A stretch of DNA of 64,000 nucleotides from Janibacter cremeus (GTDB lineage: Bacteria > Actinomycetota > Actinomycetes > Actinomycetales > Dermatophilaceae): NCBI RefSeq assembly GCF_029395675.1, contig NZ_CP115184.1, positions 558,001-622,000 of the forward strand, in the 5' to 3' direction. Made by a program: the position numbers and the translations under genes. How positions within the stretch are numbered: the first letter of the stretch is position 1; the number at the start of each line of letters is the position of its first letter. Under the pieces are notes generated by a model. It saw only the letters and a program-made list of their open reading frames with translations. It was not told the origin of the DNA and ran no database searches. Shown piece by piece: positions 44,787 to 54,463 of the stretch.

Positions 44787-45067
44787 ACACGTCACCGTTT
44801 CACTCCCTGCGCGGGTCATGCGGCATTTCGCGGCCGTGAACCGCCGGGTGTCATCGGATGGTTACCTGCGGCCCCGCTGCCGTCGCTGGTTTCAGGGCTT
44901 CGTCACCTACTCACCCGTACCGCTTCACGGACTGGCAAGTGCATCGGAAAGGCCCCGTCCGTCGGTCTCAGCAAGCGACCGCTCACCGAATCTCCGGGGT
45001 GGGGACCGTTGTGCGACAGGGGTCGTGGGGCCAGCGTGCTGAGGACCCACACGACAAAGGAGTCGAC

Positions 45068-46624
45068 ATGGATCACCAGCTCGAGCACCCTTCCCACGAG
45101 GCCGCACTGCCACGACGGACCGTTCTCGGCGGCATCGGGGCCGCCGCACTCGGCCTGACGGCAGCCGGGGGCGCCACCGCCTACGCGCGACCGTCACAGT
45201 CCGCGACGAGCCTGACCGGGGCGGCGATCCCGGCGGCCGACAAGGACCCCGTCGACCTGCTCAAGCGCATGCTGTCCTACGACACCCAGAACTACGGCCA
45301 GGGTGGCACCACCCGTCCGCACGGCGAGTGGCTCAAGGGCGTCTGGGAGAACGCCGGTGTACCCGTCGAGATCATCGAGACGCCGCAGGCCGACAACGTC
45401 CACGTGATCGCCCGCATCCCCGGCACGGGAGACGCGGAGCCGCTGCTCCTGCTGGGTCACTCGGACGTCGTCCCGGTGGAGGAGGAGAACTGGGACGTCG
45501 ACCCCTTCGCCGGGAAGGTCGTCGACGGCGAGATCTACGGCCGCGGTGCCCTCGACATGAAGGGCGCCAACTCCGCCTTCATCAGCGCCATGCTGCGCCA
45601 CATCGACGAGGGCTCGCAGTTCGACCGGGACATCATCGTGCTCACCGATTGCGACGAGGAGGCCGGCTCCTACGGCTCGCGCTGGCTGGCCGAGAACCAC
45701 TGGGACAAGATCGCCGCCGGGTCGGTCCTGACAGAGGGCGGGTGGTTCCTCGCGCAGAGCGACCGGACGACGCCGATGCTCATCACGGCCACCCGCCAGG
45801 ACAACGTCTACTTCAACCTCGACATCACGGCGAAGGGGGTCGCCACCCACTCCTCGAAGCCGATCCCCGACGAGACGGCGATCGTCACGCTCTCCCGGGC
45901 GGTGAGCGAGCTGGGGGAGTGGGAGGCGCCGGTGCACCTGACCGAGGTCACCCGCGAGTACTTCACCGCGGTGATGGAGGCGACCGACGACGAGCGCTTC
46001 GCCAAGGCGATCCGGCTGATGCTCAATGCCAGGAGCCAGCCGGCGCGGGAGCGGGCGGCGAAGCTCGTCGTCTCCCGGTCGGACTACCCCTACCTGCACC
46101 GTGCGCTGCTGCGCACCACGCACGCCTTCGTCATCGAGGAGGCGGGGTACAAGGAGAACGTCATCCCGTCGTCGGCGGAGGTGCGCGTGAACTGCCGTGG
46201 GATCCCCGGTGGCGAGAAGCCGCGGGAGTTCCTCGCGAAGGTGCGTGAGCTGCTGGCCGACCGAGAGGTCGAGGTCGCCCTGGTGACGTACGACGGCGAG
46301 AGCGAGGAGGAGGCGCTCGCCGGGCTCGACGAGACGTGGGCGACCCCGCCCGCCGACCTCGACACCGATCTCTACCGCTCCCTGACCGGGGCCGCGGAGA
46401 AGGTCTACGAGGGGACCCCCTTCGCCCCGGCGCTCTTCGAGGCCGGCACGAGCCTTGGGCCCTGGCGTGCGGAGGGAGTGCCCGGCTACGGCGTGTACCC
46501 GTACGTGCTCAGCAACGAGCAGCTGATCGGGATGCACGGCAACAACGAGCGCATCTTCGTCGAGGCGCTCAAGCAGGGCACGGACTTCATGTACGAGGTC
46601 TTCGCCGGCTTCCTCGCGAAGTAG
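45068..46624 (+). CDS. M20-family metallopeptidase, Tat-exported
   Basis: This 518-residue di-zinc amidohydrolase/peptidase has a twin-arginine signal (PRRTVLGGIGAAALG, ending near residue 42). Metal-site residues are in LLLLGHSDVVPVE, YGRGALDMKGA and LTDCDEEAGSYGS, with late ligand regions GTSLGPWR and GMHGNNERI. It probably trims peptides or acyl-amino acids outside the cell. An AAGGAG site precedes the ATG at 45068. The frame upstream to 44858 is not part of it. Confidence 0.88.
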   Translation: MDHQLEHPSHEAALPRRTVLGGIGAAALGLTAAGGATAYARPSQSATSLTGAAIPAADKDPVDLLKRMLSYDTQNYGQGGTTRPHGEWLKGVWENAGVPVEIIETPQADNVHVIARIPGTGDAEPLLLLGHSDVVPVEEENWDVDPFAGKVVDGEIYGRGALDMKGANSAFISAMLRHIDEGSQFDRDIIVLTDCDEEAGSYGSRWLAENHWDKIAAGSVLTEGGWFLAQSDRTTPMLITATRQDNVYFNLDITAKGVATHSSKPIPDETAIVTLSRAVSELGEWEAPVHLTEVTREYFTAVMEATDDERFAKAIRLMLNARSQPARERAAKLVVSRSDYPYLHRALLRTTHAFVIEEAGYKENVIPSSAEVRVNCRGIPGGEKPREFLAKVRELLADREVEVALVTYDGESEEEALAGLDETWATPPADLDTDLYRSLTGAAEKVYEGTPFAPALFEAGTSLGPWRAEGVPGYGVYPYVLSNEQLIGMHGNNERIFVEALKQGTDFMYEVFAGFLAK

Positions 46625-46670
46625 GGTTCCGCTGTGCCGGGGCGGTGGTGGGCCGTCCCGGCACAACCGG

Positions 46671-47273
46671 TCACTCTCCCTTCGCCCCGACGATCCGGCG
46701 CGCGAAGTCCAGGTGCCGCTCCACGACCTCGTCCTCGGTCAGGGGCCCGTCGGGCTGGTACCACGTGGCGATCGAGACCGACAGCGAGGAGATCGCGCGC
46801 GCCGCGTCGGCCGGGTAGGCGCTGACGAAGCTGCCGTCCGCGACACCGTCGGCGATCGCGTCCGCGAGCAGGCGCTGCTGCTGGTCCCGCTGGGCGATGT
46901 GACGGGCGCGCACCTCGGGCTCCATGCTGCGCATCTCGGTCGAGGCCAGGAAGGCGTGGTCGCGGCGCTCCATGTGGAAGCGGGCCAGTGCCTCGACGAG
47001 GTTGTCGAAGCGCCCGCGCGGGGTGCCGTCGGAGTCCTCCTCGGCGGCGTGGCTGTGGGCGAGCATCTCGGTCATCGTCGCCGTGACGATCGCGTCGAGG
47101 ATCGCCTGCTTCGAGCGGTGGTGGTGGTAGAGGCCCGGGACGGAGAGGCCGGCCGCTTCGGCGATCGAGCGGATCGAGGTGCCGTGGTACCCCTCCCGGA
47201 CGAAGACGCGGAGCGCGGCCTGCAGCGGGGGCGTGAGCATGTCCGGGCCGAACGTGCGCCAGTCCGTGGTCAT
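46671..47273 (-). CDS. TetR-family repressor
   Basis: This 200-residue TetR protein has the N-terminal helix-turn-helix (FVREGYHGTSIRSIAEAAGL, then SVPGLYHHHRSKQAILDAIV). It is divergent from the acyl-CoA ligase operon, and a perfect 20-bp palindrome lies between them. Fatty-acid or acyl-CoA responsive TetR repressors are common in this arrangement. ATG 47273 is chosen over 47294 because homology begins at MTTDWRTF. Confidence 0.88.
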   Translation of the reverse strand: MTTDWRTFGPDMLTPPLQAALRVFVREGYHGTSIRSIAEAAGLSVPGLYHHHRSKQAILDAIVTATMTEMLAHSHAAEEDSDGTPRGRFDNLVEALARFHMERRDHAFLASTEMRSMEPEVRARHIAQRDQQQRLLADAIADGVADGSFVSAYPADAARAISSLSVSIATWYQPDGPLTEDEVVERHLDFARRIVGAKGE

Positions 47274-47330
47274 GCGTGGCTCCTGTCGTCTCACCTGTCG
47301 GGCTCCTCGACCCTAGTGCGGTTCGCACCC

Positions 47331-47389
47331 TTGACATCCGAAGGTCTCCTCACCCACAGTACAAGGGCCGACCGAGCGATCGCTCGGTC
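47331..47389 (+). promoter_or_regulatory. Promoter and TetR palindrome of the acyl-CoA operon
   Basis: A -35 TTGACA (47331-47336) is followed after 18 bases by CACAGT (47355-47360). The palindrome GACCGAGCGATCGCTCGGTC (47370-47389) sits just downstream, where bound repressor would block transcription. ACCGAGCGATCGCTCGGT-type palindromes are typical TetR operators of lipid-catabolic clusters in actinobacteria. Confidence 0.7.
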
Positions 47390-47412
47390 CACAAGGAAGT
47401 GGGTGACCAGGC

Positions 47413-49056
47413 ATGGATGACGTGACAGTGCACGAGCTCGACGCGGACGGACCGCACGAGCGGCCGGCGCGACCGGGGACGGTGACCGAGGCCTGGCACC
47501 GACGGGTCGCTGCCGGACCGGACGCGCCCGCGATCGCGTGGTTCGACGCCACCTACACCGTGGCCGAGGTCGACGACCTCGCGGGCTCGCTCGCGGTCGC
47601 CCTCGCCGAGCGCGGCGTCGGCGCGAAGGATCGCGTCGGGATCCACCTGCAGAACGTCCCCCAGTACGCGATCAGCCTGCTCGCCCTGTGGAAGCTCGGC
47701 GCCACCGCCGTCGTGCTCAACCCGATGTACCTCGGCGGCGAGCTCGAGCAGCCGGTCGCCGACTCGGGTGCGATCGGCATCATCACGACCGACCGGGACG
47801 TGGCGGCCGTGCGCGAGAGCGTGCAGCGCACCGCGGTCCGGTGGGTGCTCAGCACCGACGAGCGCGACCTGCAGGGACGCGATGACCCGCGTATGTTCCC
47901 GGAGCAGGCAAGGGTCGAGGCTTCCGCCGACGGCGACCTCGTGGACCTCATGCGGCGCCACGCCGGCCGGCAGCCCGAGCCGGTCGGGACCGGACCCGAG
48001 GACCTCGCCCTGCTGACCTACACCTCGGGGACGACCGGCCCGCCGAAGGGGGCGATGAACTCCCACGCGAACGTCGTCACCGTTGCGACGACCTTCGCCG
48101 AGTTCGTCGGGGTGGAGGACGGCGACGTCGTCCTGGCCATCGCCCCCCTCTTCCACATCACCGGCGCGGTCATCAACGCGGTGCTCGGCCTGGTCCACGG
48201 GACGACCCTCGTCTTCACCGGACGGTTCCATGCCGAGGTCGTGCTCGACGCCTTCCACGAGCACGGCGTCACCTTCACCATCGGGTCGATCACGGCGTTC
48301 AACGCGCTGATGCGCCTCGAGCACGCGAGCGCCGAGCACTTCGCCTCGGTGAAGACGCTCTACAGCGGTGGCGCACCGATCCCGCCATCGACGGTCGAGC
48401 GCTTCGAGGAGCGCTTCGGCCACTACATCCACAACGGCTACGGCATGACCGAGACCACCTCCGGTGTCATCGCGGTCCCACCCGGCAGTCGGGCACCCGT
48501 CGACGGGGCCAGCGGCACGCTGTCGATCGGCAAGCCCCTTCCCGGTGTGGGCGCCGCGGTGGTCGGTCCGGACGACCGTTCGGTCGCACCGGGGGAGCAG
48601 GGCGAGCTCGTCCTCACCGGTCCCCAGGTGGTGCGCGGCTACTGGCGGAACCCGGCGGCGACCGAGGCGACGATGCCCGGCGGGCGCCTGCACACCGGCG
48701 ACGGCGCGGTCATCGACGAGGAGGGCTGGGTCTACCTCGTCGACCGGCTCAAGGACCAGATCAACACCTCCGGCTACAAGGTGTGGCCACGCGAGGTCGA
48801 GGACGTGCTCTACCAGCACCCGGCCGTCTTCGAGGCGGCTGTGGTCGGCCTGCCCGACGAGTACCGCGGCGAGGAGGTCACCGCCTTCGTCTCGCTCAAG
48901 GAGGGAGCGAAGGGGGACGAGGACGAGCTGCGACAGTTCGTCGCCGACCGCCTCGCCGCCTACAAGCGACCGCGCCACGTCCACGTCGTCGGCGACCTGC
49001 CGAAGACCCAGACGGGCAAGATCCGCCGCCGCGCGCTGCGTGACGAGGCGGTCTGA
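47413..49056 (+). CDS. Acyl-CoA ligase (AMP-binding)
   Basis: This 547-residue adenylate-forming ligase activates a carboxylic acid to its CoA ester. The P-loop YTSGTTGPPKGAMNSHAN, the motif NGYGMTETTS, the hinge region VDRLKDQINTSGYKVWPREV and the catalytic lysine end QTGKIRRRALRD are all intact. It is first in the TetR-controlled operon. The acyl substrate cannot be read from sequence, though medium or branched-chain acids are likely. Confidence 0.92.
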   Translation: MDDVTVHELDADGPHERPARPGTVTEAWHRRVAAGPDAPAIAWFDATYTVAEVDDLAGSLAVALAERGVGAKDRVGIHLQNVPQYAISLLALWKLGATAVVLNPMYLGGELEQPVADSGAIGIITTDRDVAAVRESVQRTAVRWVLSTDERDLQGRDDPRMFPEQARVEASADGDLVDLMRRHAGRQPEPVGTGPEDLALLTYTSGTTGPPKGAMNSHANVVTVATTFAEFVGVEDGDVVLAIAPLFHITGAVINAVLGLVHGTTLVFTGRFHAEVVLDAFHEHGVTFTIGSITAFNALMRLEHASAEHFASVKTLYSGGAPIPPSTVERFEERFGHYIHNGYGMTETTSGVIAVPPGSRAPVDGASGTLSIGKPLPGVGAAVVGPDDRSVAPGEQGELVLTGPQVVRGYWRNPAATEATMPGGRLHTGDGAVIDEEGWVYLVDRLKDQINTSGYKVWPREVEDVLYQHPAVFEAAVVGLPDEYRGEEVTAFVSLKEGAKGDEDELRQFVADRLAAYKRPRHVHVVGDLPKTQTGKIRRRALRDEAV

Positions 49057-49103
49057 CCCGTTCGCCCCTGCTCCTGCTCCCCAATCCCCTGGAAGGCAAC
49101 GAC

Positions 49104-49229
49104 ATGACCACCTCACACACCAGACACGTGTCCGCCGGTGACATCCGCACCGGCCCCGAGCCCACCACCCGCACCAACCCCTCCGCCCGACGATCCCTCG
49201 TCGCGAGCACGGTAGGCCGGCCTTCCTGA
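49104..49229 (+). CDS. Possible 41-residue leader ORF before the phosphotransferase
   Basis: MTTSHTRHVSAGDIRTGPEP starts a 41-residue frame with a GGAAGG ribosome site. Its TGA shares a base with the ATG of the next gene (TGATG at 49227-49231), which looks like translational coupling. The peptide is polar and has no recognised family. It may be a leader or the relic of a lost gene. Confidence 0.35.
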   Translation: MTTSHTRHVSAGDIRTGPEPTTRTNPSARRSLVASTVGRPS

Positions 49230-50386
49230 TGAATGAGAGCGGGGCATCGACCTGCACACGGTCGGTCAGCGCTGACCGCCCGACGAGACCTGGAGGCCCT
49301 TTCGTACACAGCACCGACACCCCGACCCTCGACCCGACACTCGAGCAGATTCTGAGACCCGACGTCGTCGGACCCCGGCTCGTCGCGGCCACCGGCCGCG
49401 AGGCGTGGCGGGACTTCTCCGCCGAGCTCATCGCCGGCGGGAAGTCCAACCTCACCTTCGTGCTGACCAGCGCGGACGGTGACCGACTGATCCTGCGGCG
49501 CCCACCGACCGGGGACCTGTTGCCCAGCGCCCACGACATGGGCCGCGAGGCACGGATCCAGACCGGGCTGGCCGGGTCCGGCGTCCCCGTCGCGCACGTC
49601 GTCGTCAACGAGACGAGCGGGGAGGACCTGGGCGTGCCGTACTACGTGATGGAGGAGGTCGTCGGCCACGTCGTCCGCGACGAGCTGCCGGCGGACTACG
49701 CGCAGGACGAGCGGAGCAAGGAGGCGATGACCGATGCCCTCGTCGATGCGCTCGTCGCGCTGCACGCGGTCGACCCGGACGAGGTCGGCCTGGGTGACCT
49801 CGGCCGCCGCGACGGTTACCTCGAGCGGCAGCTGCGCCGGTGGCTGGGCCAGTCGGAGAAGGCCACCAAGTCGGTGCAGGCGCCGCGCCTACCCGACCTG
49901 GCCGCCCGACTGGGGGAGTCGATGCCGACCTCGCCCCCGTCGCGGATCGTCCACGGCGACTACCGGATGGACAACTGCGTCTACGACGCGGACGACCCGG
50001 GGCGCATCCGGGCGGTTCTCGACTGGGAGCTGTCCACCCTCGGTGACCCGATCGCCGACCTGGCGCAGACCGCGATGTACTGGGGCGACGCCGACGGTCC
50101 TGCCATGCCGCTCATCCCGAGCCTGAGCCGGGAGGCGGGGTGGCCCCCTTCGTCCCACCTCGTGGAGCGCTACTGCGCGGCGTCGGGGACCGACCCGGCC
50201 GTCCTGCCGTGGTACCGGGCCTTCGCGTGCTTCAAGTTCGCCGCCATCGCCCAGGGCGTGGCCACGCGTGCCGCGGCCGGGGACATGGCCGGCCAGGAGT
50301 TCGGCGACATCGGGGACAGCATCCGCCACCTCGTCGACCACGCCCACTCGATCCTCGACGACCACCCGGGAGGGACCCGTGCCTGA
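49229..50386 (+). CDS. APH-like phosphotransferase of acyl-CoA clusters (ACAD10 N-domain type)
   Basis: This 385-residue kinase-like protein has the ATP-binding start LIAGGKSNLTFVLTSADG, the Brenner-type catalytic motif SRIVHGDYRMDNCVYD and the metal motif VLDWELSTLGDPIADL. Bacterial relatives and the N-domain of human ACAD10 cluster with acyl-CoA dehydrogenases, and 4-hydroxy-acid phosphorylation has been described for such proteins. The N-terminal 25 or so residues are poorly conserved and the start at 49229 is uncertain. Confidence 0.85.
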   Translation: MNESGASTCTRSVSADRPTRPGGPFVHSTDTPTLDPTLEQILRPDVVGPRLVAATGREAWRDFSAELIAGGKSNLTFVLTSADGDRLILRRPPTGDLLPSAHDMGREARIQTGLAGSGVPVAHVVVNETSGEDLGVPYYVMEEVVGHVVRDELPADYAQDERSKEAMTDALVDALVALHAVDPDEVGLGDLGRRDGYLERQLRRWLGQSEKATKSVQAPRLPDLAARLGESMPTSPPSRIVHGDYRMDNCVYDADDPGRIRAVLDWELSTLGDPIADLAQTAMYWGDADGPAMPLIPSLSREAGWPPSSHLVERYCAASGTDPAVLPWYRAFACFKFAAIAQGVATRAAAGDMAGQEFGDIGDSIRHLVDHAHSILDDHPGGTRA

Positions 50387-51194
50387 TCCGCACCGCACCC
50401 CGATCGACCCCCGCACGGGCGAAGGGGGCGAGGGCTCGCTCCTCGACCGCTTCCGTCTCGACGGCCGCGTCGCGATCGTCACCGGTGCCTCCTCCGGGCT
50501 CGGCGCGGGCTTCGCCCGGGCGCTGGCCTCGGCGGGCGCGACCGTCGTCCTCGCCGCCCGACGACGCGAGCGCCTGGAGTCACTCGCCGAGGAGATCCGC
50601 GCTGGCGGTGGCACCGTGTCGACGGTCTCCTGCGACGTGGTCGACCCGCAGCAGTGCGCAGATCTGGTGCAGGCCGCGATGGCCGAGCACGGGCGGGTTG
50701 ACGTCCTCGTCAACAACGCGGGCCTGGGCACGGCGGTACCGGCGCTGAAGGAGTCGCCCGAGGACTTCCGCAGGGTCGTCGACGTCAACCTCAATGGCGC
50801 GTACTGGATGGCCAAGGAGTGCGCGGCGGTCATGGGGCCGGGCTCGAGCATCGTCAACATCGCGAGCATCCTCGGCCTGACCGCCGGCTTCGCGCCACAG
50901 GCGGCGTACTCCTCGTCTAAAGCCGCTGTCCTCGGCCTGACGCGCGACCTCGCGGCGCAGTGGGGCAGTCGGCGGGGGATCCGGGTCAACGCGGTGGCGC
51001 CGGGCTACTTCGCCTCCGAGATGACCGACGAGATCCCCGGGGCGCTGCTCGAGACGATCACCTCCCGCACGCTCTTCGGCCGGCTCGGTCGGCAGCAGGA
51101 GCTGGACTCCGCGGTGCTCTTCCTGGCATCGGACGCCTCCTCCTTCATCACCGGCACGACGCTCGCCGTCGATGGTGGGACGACACTGCACTGA
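50379..51194 (+). CDS. Short-chain dehydrogenase/reductase
   Basis: This 271-residue classical SDR has the cofactor motif VAIVTGASSGLGAGFARALA, NNAG at VLVNNAGLG, and catalytic Ser/Tyr/Lys in NIASILGLTAGF...AAYSSSKAAV. The family end ITGTTLAVDGGTTLH is intact. The GTG at 50379 overlaps the phosphotransferase end by 8 bases after a GGGAGGG site. A role in hydroxyacyl-CoA oxidation within the operon is plausible. Confidence 0.92.
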   Translation: MPDPHRTPIDPRTGEGGEGSLLDRFRLDGRVAIVTGASSGLGAGFARALASAGATVVLAARRRERLESLAEEIRAGGGTVSTVSCDVVDPQQCADLVQAAMAEHGRVDVLVNNAGLGTAVPALKESPEDFRRVVDVNLNGAYWMAKECAAVMGPGSSIVNIASILGLTAGFAPQAAYSSSKAAVLGLTRDLAAQWGSRRGIRVNAVAPGYFASEMTDEIPGALLETITSRTLFGRLGRQQELDSAVLFLASDASSFITGTTLAVDGGTTLH

Positions 51195-51236
51195 CCCTTC
51201 ACCTCCTGCCGCACACCGACAGACAAGGAACGAAGC

Positions 51237-53222
51237 ATGGAACGCACGCTTCTCTGGCGACCGTCCCCCGAACGGATCGCCGACTCGCAGATCCGCCGCT
51301 ACCAGGCCTGGCTCGCACAGACGGCCGGCGTCGAGACCGGCGACTACGCCGACCTACACGCGTGGAGCGTGGCTCACGTCGACGAGTTCTGGCAGTCGAT
51401 CTGGGACTTCTTCGGAGTGGTCGGTGACCGCGGGGACGGACCGGTGCGTTGCGGCGAGGACATTCAAAGCACACGGTGGTTCCCCGGCGCGCAGGTCAAC
51501 TTCGCGCAGAACCTGCTGCGCTGGTCACAGGAGCGGCCGGATGAGGAAGCAATCGTCGGGCTGCACGAGACCGGGCCGCGTGAGTCGGTGACCTGGGCCG
51601 AGCTGACCGGTCGGGTTGGCGCCCTCGCTGCTCACCTGCGGGCGGTCGGAGTGCAGCCCGGCGATCGGGTGTGCGCGGTCCTGCCCAGCTCGCCGGAGAC
51701 GGTGGTCGCCATGCTCGCCACTGCGACCGTGGGTGCCACCTGGTCGGTGGTCAACACCGACTTCGGGGTGCAGGGGATCAGCGACCGCTTCAAGCAGATC
51801 GAGCCGCGGGTGCTGTTGACGACCGACTCCATCGAGTTCGGCGGGCAGCACAGAGATCAACTGGCGCTGCTTCCCGCGATCCTGCAGGCGCTGCCGAGCG
51901 TGGAGCACCACGTGCTGATCGACACACGTGATGGGGTGGCGCCGGATAGCCTCCGGGTGCCGAGCACACGCATATCGGAGATTCTCGCGGAGCCAATCGA
52001 GCCGGAGTTCGAGCCGGTCGAGTTCTCCCACCCCCTGTGGGTGCTCTACTCGTCGGGCACGACCGGCCGGCCGAAGGGGATCGTCCACTCCCACGGCGGG
52101 ATCGTTCTCACAAGCCTCAAGGACAACGCGCTCCAGTACGACCTCACTCCCGGATCGCGCTGCTACTACGCAGTGTCGACTACGTGGGTGGTGTGGAACC
52201 TGCTCGTACAGTCGATGTTCGTCGGCGTCACGATCATCACCTACGACGGCGCACCGACCCACGGGTCGCCGGCACGACAGTTGCAGATCTGCGCTGAGGA
52301 GGACGTCGAGTTCTTCGGGACAGGCGCGGCGATCCTGTCGGCGATCGAGCGGGCAGGTATCTCGCCGAAGGAGTTGTGGAATTTCGACAGCCTCCGCTCG
52401 ATCCTTTCGACCGGGTCGCCCCTGCCGGACTCGACCTGGCGATGGTTCTACGAGCACGTTGCCGGGGACGTGCGGCTGGGTTCGGACTCCGGGGGCACGG
52501 AAATCGCCTCCGGCATCCTCGGATCAAACCCGCTGGATTCCGTGTACCTCGGTGAGCTGATGGCACCGTATTTGGGCGTCGATGCGCGGACCGTCGATAC
52601 GAAGGGGGAGAGCGTCACCGGCGAGGTCGGTGAGTTGGTGATGACCTTGGCGCTGCCATCGATGCCGATCGCGTTCTGGAACGACCCGGGCGGGAGGCGA
52701 TACAAGGAAGCGTACTTCGACGCGTTCGACGGGCTGTGGCGGCAGGGCGACTGGGCGACACGCAACGCGGAGGGCGGCTGGATGATCCACGGACGCTCAG
52801 ACGCGACGATCAACCGCGGCGGCATCCGGATGGGGTCAGCCGACATCACCAGCATCGTGAACACCGTTGTGGGAGTGGCTGACTCGATGGTCCTCGGCGC
52901 AGAGCTCGACGGCGGCGAGTACTACATGCCGCTTTTCGTCGTCCCGGAGGCGGGCGTCGACGTGGACGCGGCCCTCCGAGATCGCATTGTTGCGACGATC
53001 CGTGAACAAGTCTCCCCACGCTACGTCCCCGACGAGATCCTTGCCGCGCCGTCAATTCCGCGCACGCGTACCGGAAAGATCCTCGAGGTTCCGATCAAGC
53101 GGGTCTTCCAAGGTAGCGACCCAGACGCGGTCAACCGCACAGCGGCCGCGGACGTCGCTTCGCTCGAGTGGTACATCGAGCAGGCGACGCGCTTTGCGCA
53201 GAACAGACGGAGTCTCGTCTGA
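51237..53222 (+). CDS. Acetoacetate--CoA ligase
   Basis: This 661-residue adenylate-forming enzyme makes acetoacetyl-CoA. The AACS-type start (LLWRPSPERIADSQIRRYQA), the motif TRWFPGAQVNFAQNLL, the P-loop YSSGTTGRPKGIVHSHGG and the catalytic lysine region PRTRTGKILEVPIKRV support this call. It follows the SDR by 42 bases. Acetoacetate from the fumarylacetoacetase step or from leucine breakdown would be its substrate. Base composition begins to fall in its 3' part. Confidence 0.92.
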   Translation: MERTLLWRPSPERIADSQIRRYQAWLAQTAGVETGDYADLHAWSVAHVDEFWQSIWDFFGVVGDRGDGPVRCGEDIQSTRWFPGAQVNFAQNLLRWSQERPDEEAIVGLHETGPRESVTWAELTGRVGALAAHLRAVGVQPGDRVCAVLPSSPETVVAMLATATVGATWSVVNTDFGVQGISDRFKQIEPRVLLTTDSIEFGGQHRDQLALLPAILQALPSVEHHVLIDTRDGVAPDSLRVPSTRISEILAEPIEPEFEPVEFSHPLWVLYSSGTTGRPKGIVHSHGGIVLTSLKDNALQYDLTPGSRCYYAVSTTWVVWNLLVQSMFVGVTIITYDGAPTHGSPARQLQICAEEDVEFFGTGAAILSAIERAGISPKELWNFDSLRSILSTGSPLPDSTWRWFYEHVAGDVRLGSDSGGTEIASGILGSNPLDSVYLGELMAPYLGVDARTVDTKGESVTGEVGELVMTLALPSMPIAFWNDPGGRRYKEAYFDAFDGLWRQGDWATRNAEGGWMIHGRSDATINRGGIRMGSADITSIVNTVVGVADSMVLGAELDGGEYYMPLFVVPEAGVDVDAALRDRIVATIREQVSPRYVPDEILAAPSIPRTRTGKILEVPIKRVFQGSDPDAVNRTAAADVASLEWYIEQATRFAQNRRSLV

Positions 53223-53317
53223 TCGGCCATCTTCGTACTGACGACAACCGAGCACGAAATCACACACAACCCCGTTCGGCATCCACGCCGGGCAACGACG
53301 AATTGGAATAGATCACT

Positions 53318-54427
53318 ATGAAGAAGCCCCTGATGCTTACCGCCCTCACCCTCGCACTAGGGATGACCACCGCCGCATGCGGCAGCGGTGGTGGTGCCGG
53401 TGGCGACGACACACAGACGCTGCGCTTTGCCACCGGATTCACTTCACAGAATGGCTGGTGGGTCGGGACCTACAAGCCGTGGATGGATCGTGTGGAAGAG
53501 CTGAGCGAGGGTGCTGTCGAATTCGAAGCGTTTAATGGCGGCGAGTTGGTCGCGGCTGGTGACGAGCTCGAGGCACTCAATCAAGGCATCGCTGACATCG
53601 GTAGTGTCGCGCCGCCGTACCTGCCCGACCAGTTCACCGCTGGCGAGGTCACAATGCTGCCCCTTGCCGAATCGGATGTGCGGATCGCCTCTAAGGCATA
53701 CAAGGCTCTTCTGGAGAGCGATGAGAAAATCATCGACGGGAAGACGTACTACGAGTCGCAGTTCGAGGAAAACGGGCTCAAGGCGTTCCCCGTGCCCACG
53801 ACTGCTGAGTACACGATTTCAACTACGGGGAAGGAATTCAATTCCGTATCGGCGGTGAAGGGTCTCAATATCCGCGCATCATCGCGAACACATGAGATCT
53901 TGGCTGAATCGATGGGGATCAACCCCGTGGCCATCCCAAATGCAGAGGCGTACGACGCCCTCAACAGAGGCACGCTTGATGGGAACTTCTCGAGCGTCGC
54001 TGATTGGTCGGGTTACGGCTTCCAGGACCTCTTCAAGTACACCCTGAAGGGGATCAATTTTGGGCACTTCAACGGCACCATGGCAATGACGGAGGAGACC
54101 TGGAACGGTCTTGACCCCGAAGTTCAGGAAGCCATGGAGCAGGCTAATGAGGAGCTGTACCTGGATCCCGGGGCGCAAGAGTGGGTGGATCGCGCGGACA
54201 AGATGGTCAAGGTCAATCGGGAGTCCGGCGGAGAGTTTGTTGAATTCGACACGCTGAATCCGCAGGTGCAGGAGCTCTTCCTCGATGGCGTGGATAAGAC
54301 TTGGAACAACTACATCGCGCAGCTCGACGGCAAGGGACTGGATGGCGAGGCCGTGGTGAGCCATTGGCGCGACCTGCTCGTTGAAGCCGGTGGCGAGGTG
54401 CCGGAGAGCGCCAAGGATCTCAACTGA
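53318..54427 (+). CDS. TRAP transporter solute-binding lipoprotein (DctP family)
   Basis: This 369-residue extracytoplasmic binding protein has a lipobox (TTAAC) and the DctP fold, LRFATGFTSQNGWWVGTYKP through GLNIRASSRTHEILAESMG. The latter holds the conserved arginine that binds a carboxylate. Position after acetoacetyl-CoA ligase suggests a small carboxylic acid such as acetoacetate. The gene is clearly less GC-rich than its neighbours, with A/T third bases frequent. Confidence 0.9.
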   Translation: MKKPLMLTALTLALGMTTAACGSGGGAGGDDTQTLRFATGFTSQNGWWVGTYKPWMDRVEELSEGAVEFEAFNGGELVAAGDELEALNQGIADIGSVAPPYLPDQFTAGEVTMLPLAESDVRIASKAYKALLESDEKIIDGKTYYESQFEENGLKAFPVPTTAEYTISTTGKEFNSVSAVKGLNIRASSRTHEILAESMGINPVAIPNAEAYDALNRGTLDGNFSSVADWSGYGFQDLFKYTLKGINFGHFNGTMAMTEETWNGLDPEVQEAMEQANEELYLDPGAQEWVDRADKMVKVNRESGGEFVEFDTLNPQVQELFLDGVDKTWNNYIAQLDGKGLDGEAVVSHWRDLLVEAGGEVPESAKDLN

Positions 54428-54463
54428 TGGTGTATCGAAACCCTACCGTTAAGGGAGGCGCCG

